Shown here piece after piece: positions 1 to 7,913 of a DNA stretch of 64,000 nucleotides; position 1 is the first letter of the stretch, and the number at the start of each line of letters is the position of its first letter. Below the pieces are notes generated by a model, which was not told where the DNA came from, did not search any database, and saw nothing but the letters and a program-made list of their open reading frames with translations. Source of the stretch: JAOPZW01 sp963806015 (lineage in GTDB: Bacteria > Actinomycetota > Thermoleophilia > Solirubrobacterales > Solirubrobacteraceae). A program made the position numbers and the translations under genes. The stretch is taken from positions 434,001 to 498,000 of the forward strand of contig CAWDWM010000002.1 of NCBI GenBank assembly GCA_963806015.1. Reading direction: 5' to 3'.

Positions 1-1
1 C

Positions 2-175
2 GACCCCGCGCACGTCGGCCTGCAGGGCCTGCGCGACTACCTCGAACGCGAGCGCCCGGCGATGATGCTGCACGGCCACACCTATCCGCCGCTGCCGGTC
101 GAGCGCTGGGGCGACACCGAGATACGCCACGTGCGCGGGCACCGGTTCGTGACGCTGCCGGCACCACGCCAGTAG
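2..175 (+). CDS. C-terminal end of a probable metallophosphoesterase (partial)
   Basis: Only the last 57 residues lie in the window; the gene begins upstream of base 1. The readable tail has the motif LHGHTYPP followed by a short beta-rich end (EIRHVRGHRFVTL). In calcineurin-like phosphoesterases a GH-x-H or GHTYP-type motif near the C-terminus supplies metal ligands, so this is the likely family, but the other metal-binding blocks are out of view. It ends 192 bases from the convergent dipeptidase gene, with a long inverted repeat between them. Confidence 0.5.
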   Translation, partial: DPAHVGLQGLRDYLERERPAMMLHGHTYPPLPVERWGDTEIRHVRGHRFVTLPAPRQ

Positions 176-272
176 CTCGTCCGCGTTGCGCTCGTGGCGC
201 CGCGCAGCGTTTACTGCCGCATCGAGGGAAGGGGGTGTGCCCAGGCGCGGCCTCCCGCGGTCGTCCTCGACG

Positions 273-323
273 CGAACTGCCTGGGATCAGGCCCGGTTTC
301 CGAACCCAATCCCAGGCAGTTCG
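273..323. terminator. Long inverted repeat between convergent genes, probable bidirectional terminator
   Basis: Two perfect 15-base arms (CGAACTGCCTGGGAT at 273-287 and its complement at 309-323) enclose a 21-base loop that itself contains a small stem (GGTT at 295-298 with AACC at 303-306). It lies between two convergent gene ends and no gene overlaps it, so termination of both transcripts is the simplest reading. There is no T-tract on either side, which is common in GC-rich actinobacteria. A dispersed palindromic repeat is the alternative. Confidence 0.6.
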
Positions 324-366
324 GGAACCTCGTCCGCGCGTAGAGCCACGGGCGCTCCGACCGCGC

Positions 367-1674
367 TCAGAGCGCCGCGAGCGCCCGGTACAGCTCGTCG
401 GCGGCGGTTGCGCCCTGCTCGAGGGCGAGCAGCCGGAACGACTCGTCGGGCGCGTGATACGCGTCGTCCTCCAGACCGAAGCCGCTGACCACGACCGGGA
501 TGTCGCGCGCGGCGAACTCGGCCACCACCGGGATCGAGCCGCCGGTGCGCACGAACGCGGTCGGCGCGCCGACGGCCCGCTCGAGCGCCTGCGCCGACAG
601 CGCGACGGCCGGGTTGTCGGGCGGGAAGAGCGAGGGCTCGGCCACCTCGGCCGACAGCTCCAGCTCGGCCCCGGGCGGCAGCGCGTCGCGCAGCAGGCGC
701 TCGAGCGTCGCCAGGGCGTCCTGCGCGCTCTGGCCCGGCGCCAGACGCTGCGAGACGCTCGCGTGCGCCACGGCGGGCACCACCGTGCGGTGCTCGCCGG
801 CGTGGATGGCGTTGATCTCCAGCGACGGCTGGGCGCCGTTGCGCTCGTAGTACTCGGCGCCCGCGCCCGGGTAGGCCGGGCGCGCGCCGACGGCGGCCAG
901 CACCTCGTCGCCCGGCAGGAGCCGGGCCCAGGAGTCGCGCTCGGCCCTGGCCGGCGCGGCGACGCCGGCGAGCAGCTCCTCGCGCAGGCGCCCGTCGGGG
1001 CCGGGGACCACCGCGCCGAGCATCGTGTGCAGCGCGTGCAGGGCGTTGAGCGCGCTGCCGCCGTAGACGCCGGAGTGCAGGTCGCGCTCGGCGGTGCGCA
1101 CCTGGAGGTGCAGCATGACCAGCCCGCGCAGTCCGACGGTGATCGCCGGCGTGTGCTCGTCGACCATCCCCGAGTCGAAGACGATCGCGCAGTCGGCGCC
1201 GCGCTCGTCGGCGCGCACCCAGTGCGCGACGGCCTCGCCGCCGGTCTCCTCCTCGCCCTCCACGAGCACGCGCACGTTGACCGGCAGAGCGCCCGCCGCG
1301 GCCTGCGCGCACGCGACGTGCAGCAGCGGCAGGAAGTTGCCCTTGTCGTCGGACGCGCCGCGCGCGTAGACGCGGCCACCGCGCACGTCGGGCTCGAAGG
1401 GCGGCGTCGTCCAGGCCGCCGGGTCGCCGACGGACTGCACGTCGTAGTGGCCGTAGATCAGCACCGTCGGCGCGTCCTCGCGCGCGGCGCGCAGCTCGCC
1501 GACGGCCAGCGGGTTGCCCTCGGTCGCCACCACGCGCCCCTCGCCCCCGACGGCGGCCAGGCGCTGCACCACCCAGGCGGCCGCGCGCTCGAGGTCGGCG
1601 GCCTCGCCGCCGCCGGTCGAGATGGACGGGATCCGCAGCCAGTCCAGGAGGTCGTCGAGCAGGCGCTGGTCCAT
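367..1674 (-). CDS. M20 family metallo-dipeptidase
   Basis: A 435-residue zinc peptidase of the M20/M25/M40 group, expected to cleave dipeptides or short peptides in the cytoplasm. The metal-binding signature IYGHYDVQ is near residue 75, followed by the second metal block GASDDKG near 106 and the catalytic glutamates in VEGEEETGG near 140. A lid-domain insertion follows and a C-terminal metal histidine is expected in the GLEDDAYHAPDE stretch. Length is normal for M20 dipeptidases. It is divergent from the STAS gene and stands alone. The exact substrate cannot be read from sequence. Confidence 0.9.
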   Translation of the reverse strand: MDQRLLDDLLDWLRIPSISTGGGEAADLERAAAWVVQRLAAVGGEGRVVATEGNPLAVGELRAAREDAPTVLIYGHYDVQSVGDPAAWTTPPFEPDVRGGRVYARGASDDKGNFLPLLHVACAQAAAGALPVNVRVLVEGEEETGGEAVAHWVRADERGADCAIVFDSGMVDEHTPAITVGLRGLVMLHLQVRTAERDLHSGVYGGSALNALHALHTMLGAVVPGPDGRLREELLAGVAAPARAERDSWARLLPGDEVLAAVGARPAYPGAGAEYYERNGAQPSLEINAIHAGEHRTVVPAVAHASVSQRLAPGQSAQDALATLERLLRDALPPGAELELSAEVAEPSLFPPDNPAVALSAQALERAVGAPTAFVRTGGSIPVVAEFAARDIPVVVSGFGLEDDAYHAPDESFRLLALEQGATAADELYRALAAL

Positions 1675-1733
1675 GCGTGGACCCTAGACAATCGGGCATA
1701 GATCGCCGGGCCGGTGGACATACTTCCGCCCGC

Positions 1734-2102
1734 ATGCCGGGCCGTCACCTCCACGCGGTTCCAACGCACGGCGAAGTCTTCGCATGCCGCGTCCGGAAGC
1801 TCGGCGTGACCACCGTGATCGAGCTGCAGGGCGAGCTCGACCTCGCCGCGCGCAAGACGCTCGACGATGCCCTCGAGAGCGCCCTGCACCCGGGCCCGGT
1901 CGTGACCGTGGTCGCCGACCTCGATGCCGTGACCTCCGCCGATGCGTCCACGGTCGCGTGGCTCATGCACGCGGACGCCGTCGTCCGCCTCGCGGGCGGG
2001 CGCTTCGTCACGGTGATCGGCAAGGGCGGCGCCGGCGACGTGCTGCGGTTGACCGGCATGCGGCGCCGCCTCGACGTGGTCGGCGACGCCCACGGCCCCT
2101 GA
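1734..2102 (+). CDS. STAS domain protein, anti-sigma factor antagonist type
   Basis: A 122-residue single-domain protein with the STAS pattern: a beta-strand start (VTTVIELQGELDLA), then VVADLDAVTSADASTVAWL, where the serine/threonine of DAST is in the place of the phosphorylated serine of SpoIIAA-like antagonists. Such proteins bind anti-sigma kinases when unphosphorylated. No partner kinase is next to it, so its target is unknown. I chose the ATG at 1734; an in-frame ATG at 1677 would add 19 residues but begins inside the start region of the divergent dipeptidase gene. Confidence 0.8.
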   Translation: MPGRHLHAVPTHGEVFACRVRKLGVTTVIELQGELDLAARKTLDDALESALHPGPVVTVVADLDAVTSADASTVAWLMHADAVVRLAGGRFVTVIGKGGAGDVLRLTGMRRRLDVVGDAHGP

Positions 2103-2143
2103 TCGCGGCGGTTCGCCGCCACCCGATCGGGTAGAGCGCCGCC

Positions 2144-3925
2144 ATGAGCGCTCCCAACGTCTCCGTGTTCATGCTCGAGCGCCTGCACGAGTGGGGCGTA
2201 CGCCGCATCTACGGCTACCCCGGCGACGGCAGCAACGGGCTCAACCTCGCCTTCCACGAGGTCGGCGAGGAGATCGAGTTCATCCAGCTGCGCCACGAGG
2301 AGCTCGCTGCCTTCGCCGCGTGCGCCCACGCGAAGCTCACCGGCGAGGTCGGGGTGTGCATGGCGACCTCCGGCCCGGGCGCCATCCATCTGCTCAACGG
2401 CCTCTACGACGCCAAGCTCGACCACGCTCCGGTGGTCGCGCTCGTGGGCCAGCAGAAGCGGATGTCGCTGGGCGGCGACTTCCAGCAGGAGGTCGACCTG
2501 CACGCGCTCTTCAAGGACGTCGCCGGCGAGTACCTGGCCGAGGTCACCGATCCCCGCCAGGCCGCGCACGTCGTCGACCGCGCGGTGCGCATCGCCCGTG
2601 CGCGACGGACCGTGACCGCGATCATCGTCCCCTCCGACGTCCAGGAGCTGGCCTACGACGAACCCCCGCGGGCGCACGGAGCCCTCTACGCCGGCACGCC
2701 GGGCTATCGCGATCCGGTCGTGCGGCCCGCCGACGAAGATCTGCGCCGGGCCGCCGACGTGCTCAACGCGGGCGAGAGGGTGGCGATGCTCGTGGGCCAG
2801 GGCGCCAAGCACGCCGCCGACGAGCTGATCGAGGTCGCCGAGCTGCTGGGCGCGGGCGTGGCCAAAGCGCTCAACGGGCGCGCCGTGCTGCCCGACGACC
2901 TGCCCTTCGTGACCGGTTCGATCGGCCTGCTGGGCACCAAGCCCTCCGCCGACATGATGGAGGGCTGCGACACGCTGCTCATGGTGGGCACGTCGTTCCC
3001 CTACTCGGAGTGGCTGCCCGAGCCGGGGCAGGCGCGCGGCGTGCAGATCGACATCGACGCCGGCCGGCTCGGCATCCGTTACCCGATTGAGGTGCCGATG
3101 GCGGGCGACGCGGCGGCGACGCTGCGCGCCCTGGCGCCATTGCTCGAGCGCAAGCAGGAGCGCGAGTGCCGCCGGGAGATCGAGGAGGGCGTCGAGCGCT
3201 GGTGGCGATTGCTCGGCGAGCGCGCCCGCGTCGAGGCCGAGCCGATCAACCCGCAGCTCGTGTTCCACGAGCTCTCCGCACGGCTGCCCGACGAGGCCAT
3301 CGTGCTCGCCGACTCGGGCTCGGCGACCAACTGGTTCGCCCGCCACCTGCGCCTGCGCTCCGGAATGGACGCCGCCCTGAGCGGGACGCTGGCCACGATG
3401 TGCCCGGCCGTGCCCTATGCGCTGGCGGCCAAGCTGGCCTTCCCCCGCCGGCCGGTCATCGCCTGCCTGGGCGACGGCGCGATGCAGATGCTCGGCATCA
3501 ACGCCCTGATCGACCTTGCCCGCTACCAGGAGCGCTGGGCGCCACCGCTGGTCGTCCTCGTGCTCAACAACGCAGACCTCAACCAGGTCACCTGGGAGCA
3601 GCGCGTGCTCGCCGGCGACGCCAAGCTGCAGGCCACGCAGGAGCTGCCGCCCTTCGACTTCGCCGCCTATGCCCGCCAGCTCGGCCTGGAGGGCATCCGC
3701 GTGGAGGCCGCCGGTGAGATCGCCGCGGCGTGGGATCGCGCACTCGCCGCCGGGCGCCCTGTCGTGCTCGACGTCGTCACCGACCCCGAGGTGCCCCCGC
3801 TGCCGCCGCACATCCGGCCCGAGCACGCCAAGGGCTTCGCCCGCGCGGTGCTCCATGGCGACCCCGAGAGCGCGCGCATCGTCCGCCAGTCGCTGCGCGA
3901 GAAGATCAAGGACCTGGTGACGTGA
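2144..3925 (+). CDS. Thiamine-diphosphate-dependent enzyme, pyruvate oxidase / acetolactate synthase family
   Basis: A 593-residue protein with the three-domain layout of the family: N-terminal PYR domain with the activating glutamate in LRHEELAA (about residue 52), a middle domain around residues 190-330, and a C-terminal PP domain with the ThDP/Mg motif GDGAMQ near 445 and NNADLNQ near 475. Overall it looks closest to pyruvate:quinone oxidoreductase (PoxB-like) proteins, which decarboxylate pyruvate to acetate, but the substrate is not fixed by these motifs. Its stop overlaps the start of the next gene by one base (TGATG), which suggests translational coupling to a small membrane protein. 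Confidence 0.85.
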   Translation: MSAPNVSVFMLERLHEWGVRRIYGYPGDGSNGLNLAFHEVGEEIEFIQLRHEELAAFAACAHAKLTGEVGVCMATSGPGAIHLLNGLYDAKLDHAPVVALVGQQKRMSLGGDFQQEVDLHALFKDVAGEYLAEVTDPRQAAHVVDRAVRIARARRTVTAIIVPSDVQELAYDEPPRAHGALYAGTPGYRDPVVRPADEDLRRAADVLNAGERVAMLVGQGAKHAADELIEVAELLGAGVAKALNGRAVLPDDLPFVTGSIGLLGTKPSADMMEGCDTLLMVGTSFPYSEWLPEPGQARGVQIDIDAGRLGIRYPIEVPMAGDAAATLRALAPLLERKQERECRREIEEGVERWWRLLGERARVEAEPINPQLVFHELSARLPDEAIVLADSGSATNWFARHLRLRSGMDAALSGTLATMCPAVPYALAAKLAFPRRPVIACLGDGAMQMLGINALIDLARYQERWAPPLVVLVLNNADLNQVTWEQRVLAGDAKLQATQELPPFDFAAYARQLGLEGIRVEAAGEIAAAWDRALAAGRPVVLDVVTDPEVPPLPPHIRPEHAKGFARAVLHGDPESARIVRQSLREKIKDLVT

Positions 3926-4410
3926 TGGCCGAGCAAGACAGCAGCGACGCCAACGAGATCGCCCATGGCGCACTGCGCGGGACGATCGCGGCGATGGCGA
4001 TGACGGGCATGCGCACGTTCACCATCGAGACCGGCCTGGTCGAGGACTCGCCGCCGGAGGCGCTCTTCCGGCAGCGGGCACGCAGGCTCATCCGCCAGGT
4101 CCCGCGCCGGCGGCGGCGCGCCGTGGTCGAGCTGGCCCATTGGGCCTACGGCGCCGGCGGCGGCGCCGCCTTCGCCGCCCTGCCCGACGGGCTGCGCCGC
4201 CGGGCATGGGCGGGCCCCGCGTACGGCCTCGTCGTCTGGCTCGGCTTCGAGCTCGCGATCGCCCCCGTCCTGCGGCTCTCGCAGGCCAAGCAGCTGCGCG
4301 CGCAGGAGCGCGCCGCCCTCGCGCTCGACCACGTGCTCTACGGGCTCGTGCTCTCGGAGATGCGCGCCCGCCCGCAGGAGCAGGCCGGCGAGGCGGTCAG
4401 GCCGGGCTGA
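3925..4410 (+). CDS. Small membrane protein coupled to the ThDP enzyme
   Basis: 161 residues. An N-terminal hydrophobic stretch (GTIAAMAMTGM), a basic loop (RRLIRQVPRRRRR), then two more hydrophobic stretches around YGAGGGAAFAALP and YGLVVWLGFELAIAPVL give two or three membrane segments. I do not recognise a named family with confidence; it resembles small DUF1440-type membrane proteins. It starts on the stop codon of the ThDP enzyme gene, so the two are probably co-translated and the protein could tether or assist the enzyme at the membrane. Its last 14 bases overlap the end of the convergent monooxygenase gene. Confidence 0.75.
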   Translation: MAEQDSSDANEIAHGALRGTIAAMAMTGMRTFTIETGLVEDSPPEALFRQRARRLIRQVPRRRRRAVVELAHWAYGAGGGAAFAALPDGLRRRAWAGPAYGLVVWLGFELAIAPVLRLSQAKQLRAQERAALALDHVLYGLVLSEMRARPQEQAGEAVRPG

Positions 4411-4675
4411 GCAGCAGGACGTCGTCGGGGCGCTCGGACCACTCCTCGCGGCGCTCGTGGGCCAGGCTGCCGATCAGCGGCAGCGCATCGCGGAAGGCCT
4501 GTTCGGACTCCCAGCGCGAGAGCCCGATGAGGCGGTTGCTCTGCTGATCGCGGTAGCCGTCGAAGTCGATCAGGCCGGGGGGCCGGCCCACCGCACGCAC
4601 CACTCGGCCCATGAAGGCCAGGAAGTCCTCGACGTGCTCGGGGGCCGCGTGGTGGATGGCGATGGCGACGAACAT
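4397..4675 (-). CDS. Antibiotic biosynthesis monooxygenase (ABM) domain protein
   Basis: 92 residues with the compact ferredoxin-like ABM fold: MFVAIAIHHAAPEHVEDFL at the start, then LIDFDGYRD and LSRWESEQAFRDAL. Members act as small cofactor-free monooxygenases, heme-degrading enzymes or dimeric binding proteins; the role here is open. It is the last gene of an ArsR / AHSA1 / ABM operon, and its ATG overlaps the stop of the AHSA1 gene (ATGA), so expression should follow the ArsR regulator. Confidence 0.8.
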   Translation of the reverse strand: MFVAIAIHHAAPEHVEDFLAFMGRVVRAVGRPPGLIDFDGYRDQQSNRLIGLSRWESEQAFRDALPLIGSLAHERREEWSERPDDVLLLSPA

Positions 4676-5154
4676 CAGCGCTCGGCCACGGTGCCGGCGA
4701 AGCGCTTGAGCAGGCCTGCCCAGCCCTCGGGCGAGCCGAAGGTGTCGCGCATCTGCTGCGCGCGGTCGCCGTAGGCCTCCAGGCCGCGGTGCTCGAGCGC
4801 GACGCGCATGCGCCCGCCCTCCTCGGCGTCGAAGCGGACCTCGACCTCGGTGTGCAGCGCGGGATCGTGCTGCCAGGCGGCGGAGATCTGCCACGCGAGC
4901 ACGACGCGGTGCGGCGGCTCCCACGCGAGCACTCGGCCCCAGTCGCATTCGCTGCCGTCGGCGGCCCGCTCGTACCAGCGCCCGCCGGCCCGCGGCTCGA
5001 CGACGACGGCCACCGCCGGCTGGGAGCCGATGTGGTAGGCCTCGAGCGGCCACCGGGAGGCGAGATCGGCGGTGAACAGCGCGAACGCGCGGTCAGGAGG
5101 CACATCGACGGTCACGCTCTGGCGAACGGCAAGGTCGGTGGTCGGCGGCATCAC
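4675..5154 (-). CDS. SRPBCC / AHSA1-like protein
   Basis: 159 residues. VTVDVPPDRAFALFT opens the START-like fold, WYERAADGSECDWGRVLAWEPPHRVVLAW is the typical middle of AHSA1-like proteins (only pieces are quoted), and a C-terminal helix (GWAGLLKRFAG) closes the hydrophobic cavity. These proteins bind small hydrophobic ligands. The gene directly follows an ArsR regulator with overlapping ends, a very common ArsR-AHSA1 pairing, and is itself coupled to an ABM gene downstream. The ligand is unknown. Confidence 0.88.
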   Translation of the reverse strand: MMPPTTDLAVRQSVTVDVPPDRAFALFTADLASRWPLEAYHIGSQPAVAVVVEPRAGGRWYERAADGSECDWGRVLAWEPPHRVVLAWQISAAWQHDPALHTEVEVRFDAEEGGRMRVALEHRGLEAYGDRAQQMRDTFGSPEGWAGLLKRFAGTVAER

Positions 5155-5465
5155 GCTGTCTCCTCGCGACGTTGGGCGGCGTCGCGAAAACCGGCCAGGG
5201 CCTGGTCCCAGAACGAGTCGAAATAGGCCCGCAGGTCCGCGACGGCCTGCGGATCGACCTGGTACAGCCGCCGCGTACCGAGCTTGTGGTCCACGACCAG
5301 CCCGGCGTCCTTGAGCACCTTGAGGTGCTGCGAGACGGCCGGCCGGCTGACCGGGAGCTCCTCGGCCAGCTCGCCCACCGGGCGCGGGCCGTCCACGAGG
5401 CGCTCGAAGATGGCCCGGCGCGTCGGATCGCCCAGGGCCGTCATGGCGGCGGTTACGTTCGTCAC
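5151..5465 (-). CDS. ArsR family transcriptional regulator
   Basis: 104 residues forming one winged helix: MTALGDPTRRAIFERL, then the recognition region ELPVSRPAVSQHLKVLKDAG and the wing VVDHKLGTRRLYQV. No CxC-type metal site is visible in the DNA-binding helix, so this looks like the metal-independent ArsR subgroup that controls AHSA1-type genes. It is the first gene of the operon running to 4397 and probably represses its own promoter through the palindrome at 5471-5492. Confidence 0.9.
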   Translation of the reverse strand: MTNVTAAMTALGDPTRRAIFERLVDGPRPVGELAEELPVSRPAVSQHLKVLKDAGLVVDHKLGTRRLYQVDPQAVADLRAYFDSFWDQALAGFRDAAQRREETA

Positions 5466-5470
5466 AACTA

Positions 5471-5492
5471 ACCGTTAGTCTGTACTAACGGT
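5471..5492. promoter_or_regulatory. Probable ArsR operator
   Basis: Perfect 9-base inverted repeat ACCGTTAGT-ctgt-ACTAACGGT, beginning 6 bases upstream of the ArsR start codon. It is notably AT-richer than its surroundings. Position and symmetry fit a self-regulating ArsR dimer. The divergent kinase gene starts 64 bases away, so it might be affected as well. Confidence 0.75.
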
Positions 5493-5555
5493 AAGCAGCT
5501 GTCAACCGTGGCGCGCGCGCGGACGCCCGCCGATGTGGGAGTCTCGGGTTGGGCG

Positions 5556-7607
5556 ATGACCACCGGCAACGAGCGATCCGACGTCGCTGTGCTCTTGCGC
5601 ACCGAGCACGCGGTGGCGCGCGTCCTGGCCGCGAGCTCCGACGAGGGCCACGCCTACCCGCAGCTGCTGGCGGCGATCGGCGGCGCGCTCGGGTGGGCCT
5701 TCGGCGCGCTGTGGATACCGACCGACGCCGACGGCTCGTTCCTGCGTTGCGCGCACACCTGGGACGGCGACTCCGCCCCGGTCGCCACGTTCGCCGCGAC
5801 GAGCCGCTCGGTCATGCTCGCGCCCGGTCAGGGCATGCCCGGCGAGGTCTGGCAGACGGGCCGGCCGGCGTGGATCGCCGACGCCGACACCCATCCGCGC
5901 CCGCTGCCGCGCGCCCGGGCCGCGGCGAAGGCGGGGCTGCGCTCCGCCTTCGCCTTCCCGGTCCGCCGCGCGGGAGAGGTGCTCGGCGTCATGGAGTTCT
6001 TCGCCGCCGCGCCCGTCGCGCCCGACGACCAGCTGCTGGCCACCATGAGCAGCCTGGGGTCGCAGATCGGCCAGTTCGCCGAGCGCTGCCGTGCCGAGCG
6101 CGGCGTGCACGAGAGCGAGGCGCGCAAGACCGCCATCCTCAATGCCGCCTTCGATTGCATCATCACGATGGACGGCGCCGGGAACATCGTCGAGGTCAAC
6201 GCGGCCACCGAGTCGACCTTCGGGTACAGCGCCGACGAGATGGTGGGCCGGGAGCTCGCGGCGCTCATGATCCCGCCCGGCGCGCTGCGCGAAGACCATC
6301 GCCGCGGCGTGCGCCGCTACATGGAGACCGGCGCCTCGCGGATCGTCGGCCACCCGGTCGAGCTCACCGCCATGCGCGCCGACGGCAGCACGTTCCCCGT
6401 CGAGCTGGCGGTCACGCGACCGGACCTGCCGGGGCCGCCGCTCTTCTGCGGCTATGTGCGCGACGTGACCGAGCGCCGGCGCGCCGAGCTGGCTGTGCAG
6501 GGACTGGCCGAGGAGCAGGCCGCGCTGCGCCGGGTGGCGACGGCGGTGGCCGCCGAGGTGGAGCCCGAGCGGCTCTTCGGGCTCGTCGCCGAGGAGGTCG
6601 GGCGCGCGCTCGGCGCGCGCGTCGGCAACATCCTGCGCTTCAACGGCGACGGCACCGCGCTCACGATGGGCGTCTGGAGCGAGCACGCCGAGACGATCCC
6701 GGTCGGCACGACGCTGGTCCTCGACGGCGACACGATCGCCTCGCAGGTGTGGCGAACCGGGCGCCCGGCGCGGTACGACACCCTCGACGGCATGACCGGG
6801 AGCCTGGCCGAGCGCCTGCGGGCGCTCGGGATCACGGCAGCGGTGGGAGCGCCCGTCAGCTTCGCCGGGACGCTGTGGGGCGTCGTCGTCATCTCCAGCC
6901 ACGGCGTCCCGTTTCCTCCCGAGGCCGAGTTCCGCGTGGCCGACTTCGCCGACCTCGCGGCCCAGGCGATCGCCAACGCCCAGGCGCGCGAGGAGCTCGC
7001 CGCCTCGCGCATACGCATCCTCGAGGCCAGCGACGCCGAGCGCCGGCGCCTGGAGCGCAACCTGCACGACGGCGCCCAGCAGCGGCTCGTGGCGACCTCG
7101 CTCACCGTGCGCATGGCGGCGCGCCGCGTGACCGGCGATCCCGCCCTGCGCGCGATGCTCGACGGCGCGGGCGACGAGATCGCCCGCGCGCTGGAGGAGC
7201 TGCGCGAGCTGGCGCGCGGGCTGCATCCCGCCGTGCTCTCCGACCACGGCCTGCGCGCGGCGATCGAGGCGGTCGCCGACGTCGCCCCACTGCCGGTCGC
7301 GGTCGACGTTCCGCTCGACGAGCGCCTGCCCGAGACCGTCGAGGCCGCGGCCTACTTCGTCGTGTGCGAGGCGCTGACCAACGTCGCCAAGTACGCGCGG
7401 GCCTCCGAGGCGCGCGTGCGCGTCGCGCGCACCGACGACCACGCACAGGTCGAGGTCGTCGACGACGGCGTCGGCGGCGCCGACGAGCGCGACGGCTCCG
7501 GGCTGCGCGGTCTCGCCGACCGCGTCGAGGCCCTCGGCGGGCGGCTCGTGGTCAGCAGTCCGGCCGGCGCCGGCACGGCGGTCCGCGCCGAGCTGCCCGT
7601 CCCCTGA
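5556..7607 (+). CDS. Sensor histidine kinase, GAF-PAS-GAF-HisKA_3-HATPase
   Basis: 683 residues and no membrane segment, so a cytoplasmic sensor. Order: GAF about 10-185, PAS about 189-305 (FDCIITMDGAGNIVEVN), second GAF about 325-480, then the NarL-type dimerisation box ERNLHDGAQQR with the phospho-accepting histidine near 504, and an ATPase domain with EALTNVAKYA (N-box) and GLRGLADRVEALGG (G-box). NarL-family kinases usually signal to LuxR-type response regulators; none is adjacent. I chose ATG 5556; a GTG at 5508 would add 16 residues. Confidence 0.9.
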   Translation: MTTGNERSDVAVLLRTEHAVARVLAASSDEGHAYPQLLAAIGGALGWAFGALWIPTDADGSFLRCAHTWDGDSAPVATFAATSRSVMLAPGQGMPGEVWQTGRPAWIADADTHPRPLPRARAAAKAGLRSAFAFPVRRAGEVLGVMEFFAAAPVAPDDQLLATMSSLGSQIGQFAERCRAERGVHESEARKTAILNAAFDCIITMDGAGNIVEVNAATESTFGYSADEMVGRELAALMIPPGALREDHRRGVRRYMETGASRIVGHPVELTAMRADGSTFPVELAVTRPDLPGPPLFCGYVRDVTERRRAELAVQGLAEEQAALRRVATAVAAEVEPERLFGLVAEEVGRALGARVGNILRFNGDGTALTMGVWSEHAETIPVGTTLVLDGDTIASQVWRTGRPARYDTLDGMTGSLAERLRALGITAAVGAPVSFAGTLWGVVVISSHGVPFPPEAEFRVADFADLAAQAIANAQAREELAASRIRILEASDAERRRLERNLHDGAQQRLVATSLTVRMAARRVTGDPALRAMLDGAGDEIARALEELRELARGLHPAVLSDHGLRAAIEAVADVAPLPVAVDVPLDERLPETVEAAAYFVVCEALTNVAKYARASEARVRVARTDDHAQVEVVDDGVGGADERDGSGLRGLADRVEALGGRLVVSSPAGAGTAVRAELPVP

Positions 7608-7628
7608 GCGCTCGGCGCGGTCCGGCGA

Positions 7629-7913
7629 TCAGGCCGGCTCGGGGATCAGACCGTCGCCGGTGAACTCCTCGCCCGCCTCGACGAAGCTCAGGTCGGAGGG
7701 CGGGAGGATGACGTCGGAGGCGTCGAGGTCCTCGTCCTCGAGCTCCTCGCCCTGGGTGCGCACGACCTGCAGCAGCTCCTCGAAGGCCGCGTGGAAGGCG
7801 TCCTCGTCGCCCGCGTCGACGGCGCGAACGGCGGCGTCGTCGAGCTCGTTGAGGCGCGCGTGCAGGCCGTCGTCCAGCCGGAATTGCCCCTCGTTGGAGA
7901 TCCGGACGATCAC
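7629..7913 (-). CDS. PspA-associated protein PspAA
   Basis: 94 acidic residues beginning MIVRISNEGQFRLDD, with a helical middle (LNELDDAAVRAVDAGDEDAF) and the signature VILPPSDLSF near the end. This is the PspAA pattern, a small partner encoded beside PspA in actinobacteria and archaea and thought to act with it at stressed membranes. The start is GTG and overlaps the stop of pspA by four bases (GTGA), so the two are translated together. Confidence 0.88.
   Translation of the reverse strand: MIVRISNEGQFRLDDGLHARLNELDDAAVRAVDAGDEDAFHAAFEELLQVVRTQGEELEDEDLDASDVILPPSDLSFVEAGEEFTGDGLIPEPA

Noticed and set aside
235..1701. Long open frame opposite the M20 dipeptidase
   Set aside because: Arg/Gly/Ala-rich composition without domains. 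It is the antisense shadow of a gene with all its catalytic motifs intact.
1745..3973. 742-codon minus-strand frame across the STAS and ThDP genes
   Set aside because: Antisense shadow covering two recognisable genes; low complexity and no motif.
5502..7442. 646-codon minus-strand frame opposite the histidine kinase
   Set aside because: The plus strand has all kinase motifs; the opposite frame is His/Arg/Gly-rich noise typical of GC-rich DNA.
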